Shown: positions 63,246 through 64,000 of the stretch, piece after piece
Layout: each line of letters begins with the position of its first letter
How positions within the stretch are numbered: position 1 is the stretch's first letter
Assembly: GCF_013282625.1 (NCBI RefSeq)
Contig: NZ_CP054020.1
Location: forward strand, 1,116,001 to 1,180,000
DNA length: 64,000 bases
Source of the DNA: Thiomicrorhabdus xiamenensis
GTDB lineage: Bacteria > Pseudomonadota > Gammaproteobacteria > Thiomicrospirales > Thiomicrospiraceae
Direction: 5' to 3'
Notes under the pieces: generated by a model
Database searches by the model: none
What the model saw: only the letters and a program-made list of their open reading frames with translations
Told to the model about the DNA's origin: nothing
Program-made: the position numbers and the translations under genes

Positions 63246-64000
63246 GTGATTAAACGAACAGCCCCATTTCTATTAACTTCAACTTTACTGACCGCCTGTG
63301 GTGGTGGTGGCGGTGGCGGCGGTGATTCAACCGACGACAATCAAATCATTTCTGGCGGCACAATCGAGCCGACATTCAATTTGACGGATTATCGTTATAT
63401 GCCAGAATCAAGTGGTGTGGCATACACTTACACGGTTGACGGATATGTTGATATTAACGGGATTTCTTCTCCGGCATCTATGATGCGATCAGTTGAAGCC
63501 TCTGAGCCATTAAATGTTAAAGATACGCCGTGGATGCGAACTGTCCGCACCGACTGGACGATTGACAGCAACGGTCAGACAGCCACACAAAGCGACGAGA
63601 AAATTGTCTTTGTGAATAAAACGACCGGCAAGATCGCTTCACTGACAGACCAGTTTTCTTATAAAGCAGGATCGTCAGAACAATACATTCCGGCTGATAG
63701 TTTGGATAAGGTTATGACGCACAACCCAATGCCTGCTACAGCGAACTATGGCGACGGTGGAACGCTTTTAATCAACCCAACACTACTTGGGTACACAACA
63801 ACGGTTACATGGTCACTAATCGACTCTGGTGTTGAATCCGAAGCGATTCTTCAATTCGACACGCAGACAGTTGATGACAACGGACTAACCGTTTTTACAG
63901 AACAGCAAAAGCTGACGATCAATGAGAGCGGAACACTGCTTTCAGTCGAAACATCAGGCACTTCTGAGGTGGTCGGAAATGTCTCTTCCGGAACGGCGAT
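63246..64000 (+). CDS. Putative lipoprotein with polyglycine tether (cut by window edge)
   Basis: At least 251 residues, open to the right edge. It begins at a GTG with AAGGAATTATT upstream. The signal peptide ends in a lipobox, LLTAC, and the lipidated Cys is followed by eight glycines and an Asp-rich stretch, a flexible tether seen in many surface or periplasmic lipoproteins. The rest is Thr/Ser-rich and beta-rich with short repeated-looking strands. I do not recognise a domain. Confidence 0.75.
   Translation, partial: MIKRTAPFLLTSTLLTACGGGGGGGGDSTDDNQIISGGTIEPTFNLTDYRYMPESSGVAYTYTVDGYVDINGISSPASMMRSVEASEPLNVKDTPWMRTVRTDWTIDSNGQTATQSDEKIVFVNKTTGKIASLTDQFSYKAGSSEQYIPADSLDKVMTHNPMPATANYGDGGTLLINPTLLGYTTTVTWSLIDSGVESEAILQFDTQTVDDNGLTVFTEQQKLTINESGTLLSVETSGTSEVVGNVSSGTA

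Overview
This is a Gammaproteobacterial chromosome segment. The conserved core block (nadB, rseC, mucD, lepA, lepB, rnc, era, recO, pdxJ, acpS), a sulfide:quinone oxidoreductase-like flavoprotein and the style of the proteins suggest a sulfur-oxidising bacterium of the Thiomicrospira / Hydrogenovibrio / Thiomicrorhabdus type. That placement is an inference from gene content and order, not from a marker gene. I saw no rRNA, tRNA, CRISPR array, insertion sequence or prophage.

Layout. 1-9.4 kb: nadB (cut by the window edge) diverges from rseC, followed by the envelope protease mucD, a structured intergenic region, then lepA-lepB-rnc-era-recO-pdxJ-acpS. 9.5-16.4 kb: small unknown proteins, a membrane diguanylate cyclase, DUF445 and bile-acid-symporter-family membrane proteins, greB, a TesA-like lipase and an EF-hand protein. 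16.5-17.6 kb: the SQR-like gene. 17.9-21.2 kb: cobU-cobT-cobC-cobS. 21.2-26.2 kb: a PLP enzyme, an ammonium transporter and a Lon-like protease. 26.3-31.7 kb: DUF2062 diverging from comEC, then lpxK, a Trm112-like gene and kdsB (lipid A and Kdo supply). 32.6-37.3 kb: a minus-strand operon of an MscS channel, cobO, cobD, cbiB and btuF. 38.4-43.7 kb: a globin-coupled diguanylate cyclase, then cobQ and a BtuB-like TonB receptor behind a cobalamin riboswitch. 43.8-55.8 kb: housekeeping and unknown genes (rlmJ, serA, an SbmA-like transporter, a DUF815 ATPase, glnS, a cold-shock protein, gpt). 56.0-61.1 kb: an HlyD / double-ATPase / two-permease ABC exporter of the YbhGFSR type. 61.1-62.65 kb: a small AT-rich accessory island. 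62.7-64 kb: a DUF4260 protein and a truncated lipoprotein gene.

The main theme is late cobalamin metabolism spread over three blocks. It covers outer-membrane uptake (BtuB-like), periplasmic binding (BtuF), adenosylation (CobO), cobyric acid formation (CobQ), aminopropanol arm synthesis and attachment (CobD, CbiB), and nucleotide loop assembly (CobU, CobT, CobC, CobS). No corrin-ring gene and no BtuCD lie in the window.

The most unusual segment is 61.1-62.65 kb. It holds two orphan minus-strand genes, a VCR-like integron attC site between them, a second degenerate attC-like hairpin and a large imperfect palindrome. Beyond them lies a diverged copy of exactly the last 28 codons (stop included) of the ABC permease gene that ends just before the island. 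It looks like integrase-less cassette material lodged at a duplicated or replaced gene end. A second unusual stretch is the mucD-lepA intergenic region, where nested and mutually exclusive hairpins followed by a terminator suggest a small RNA or a regulated leader.
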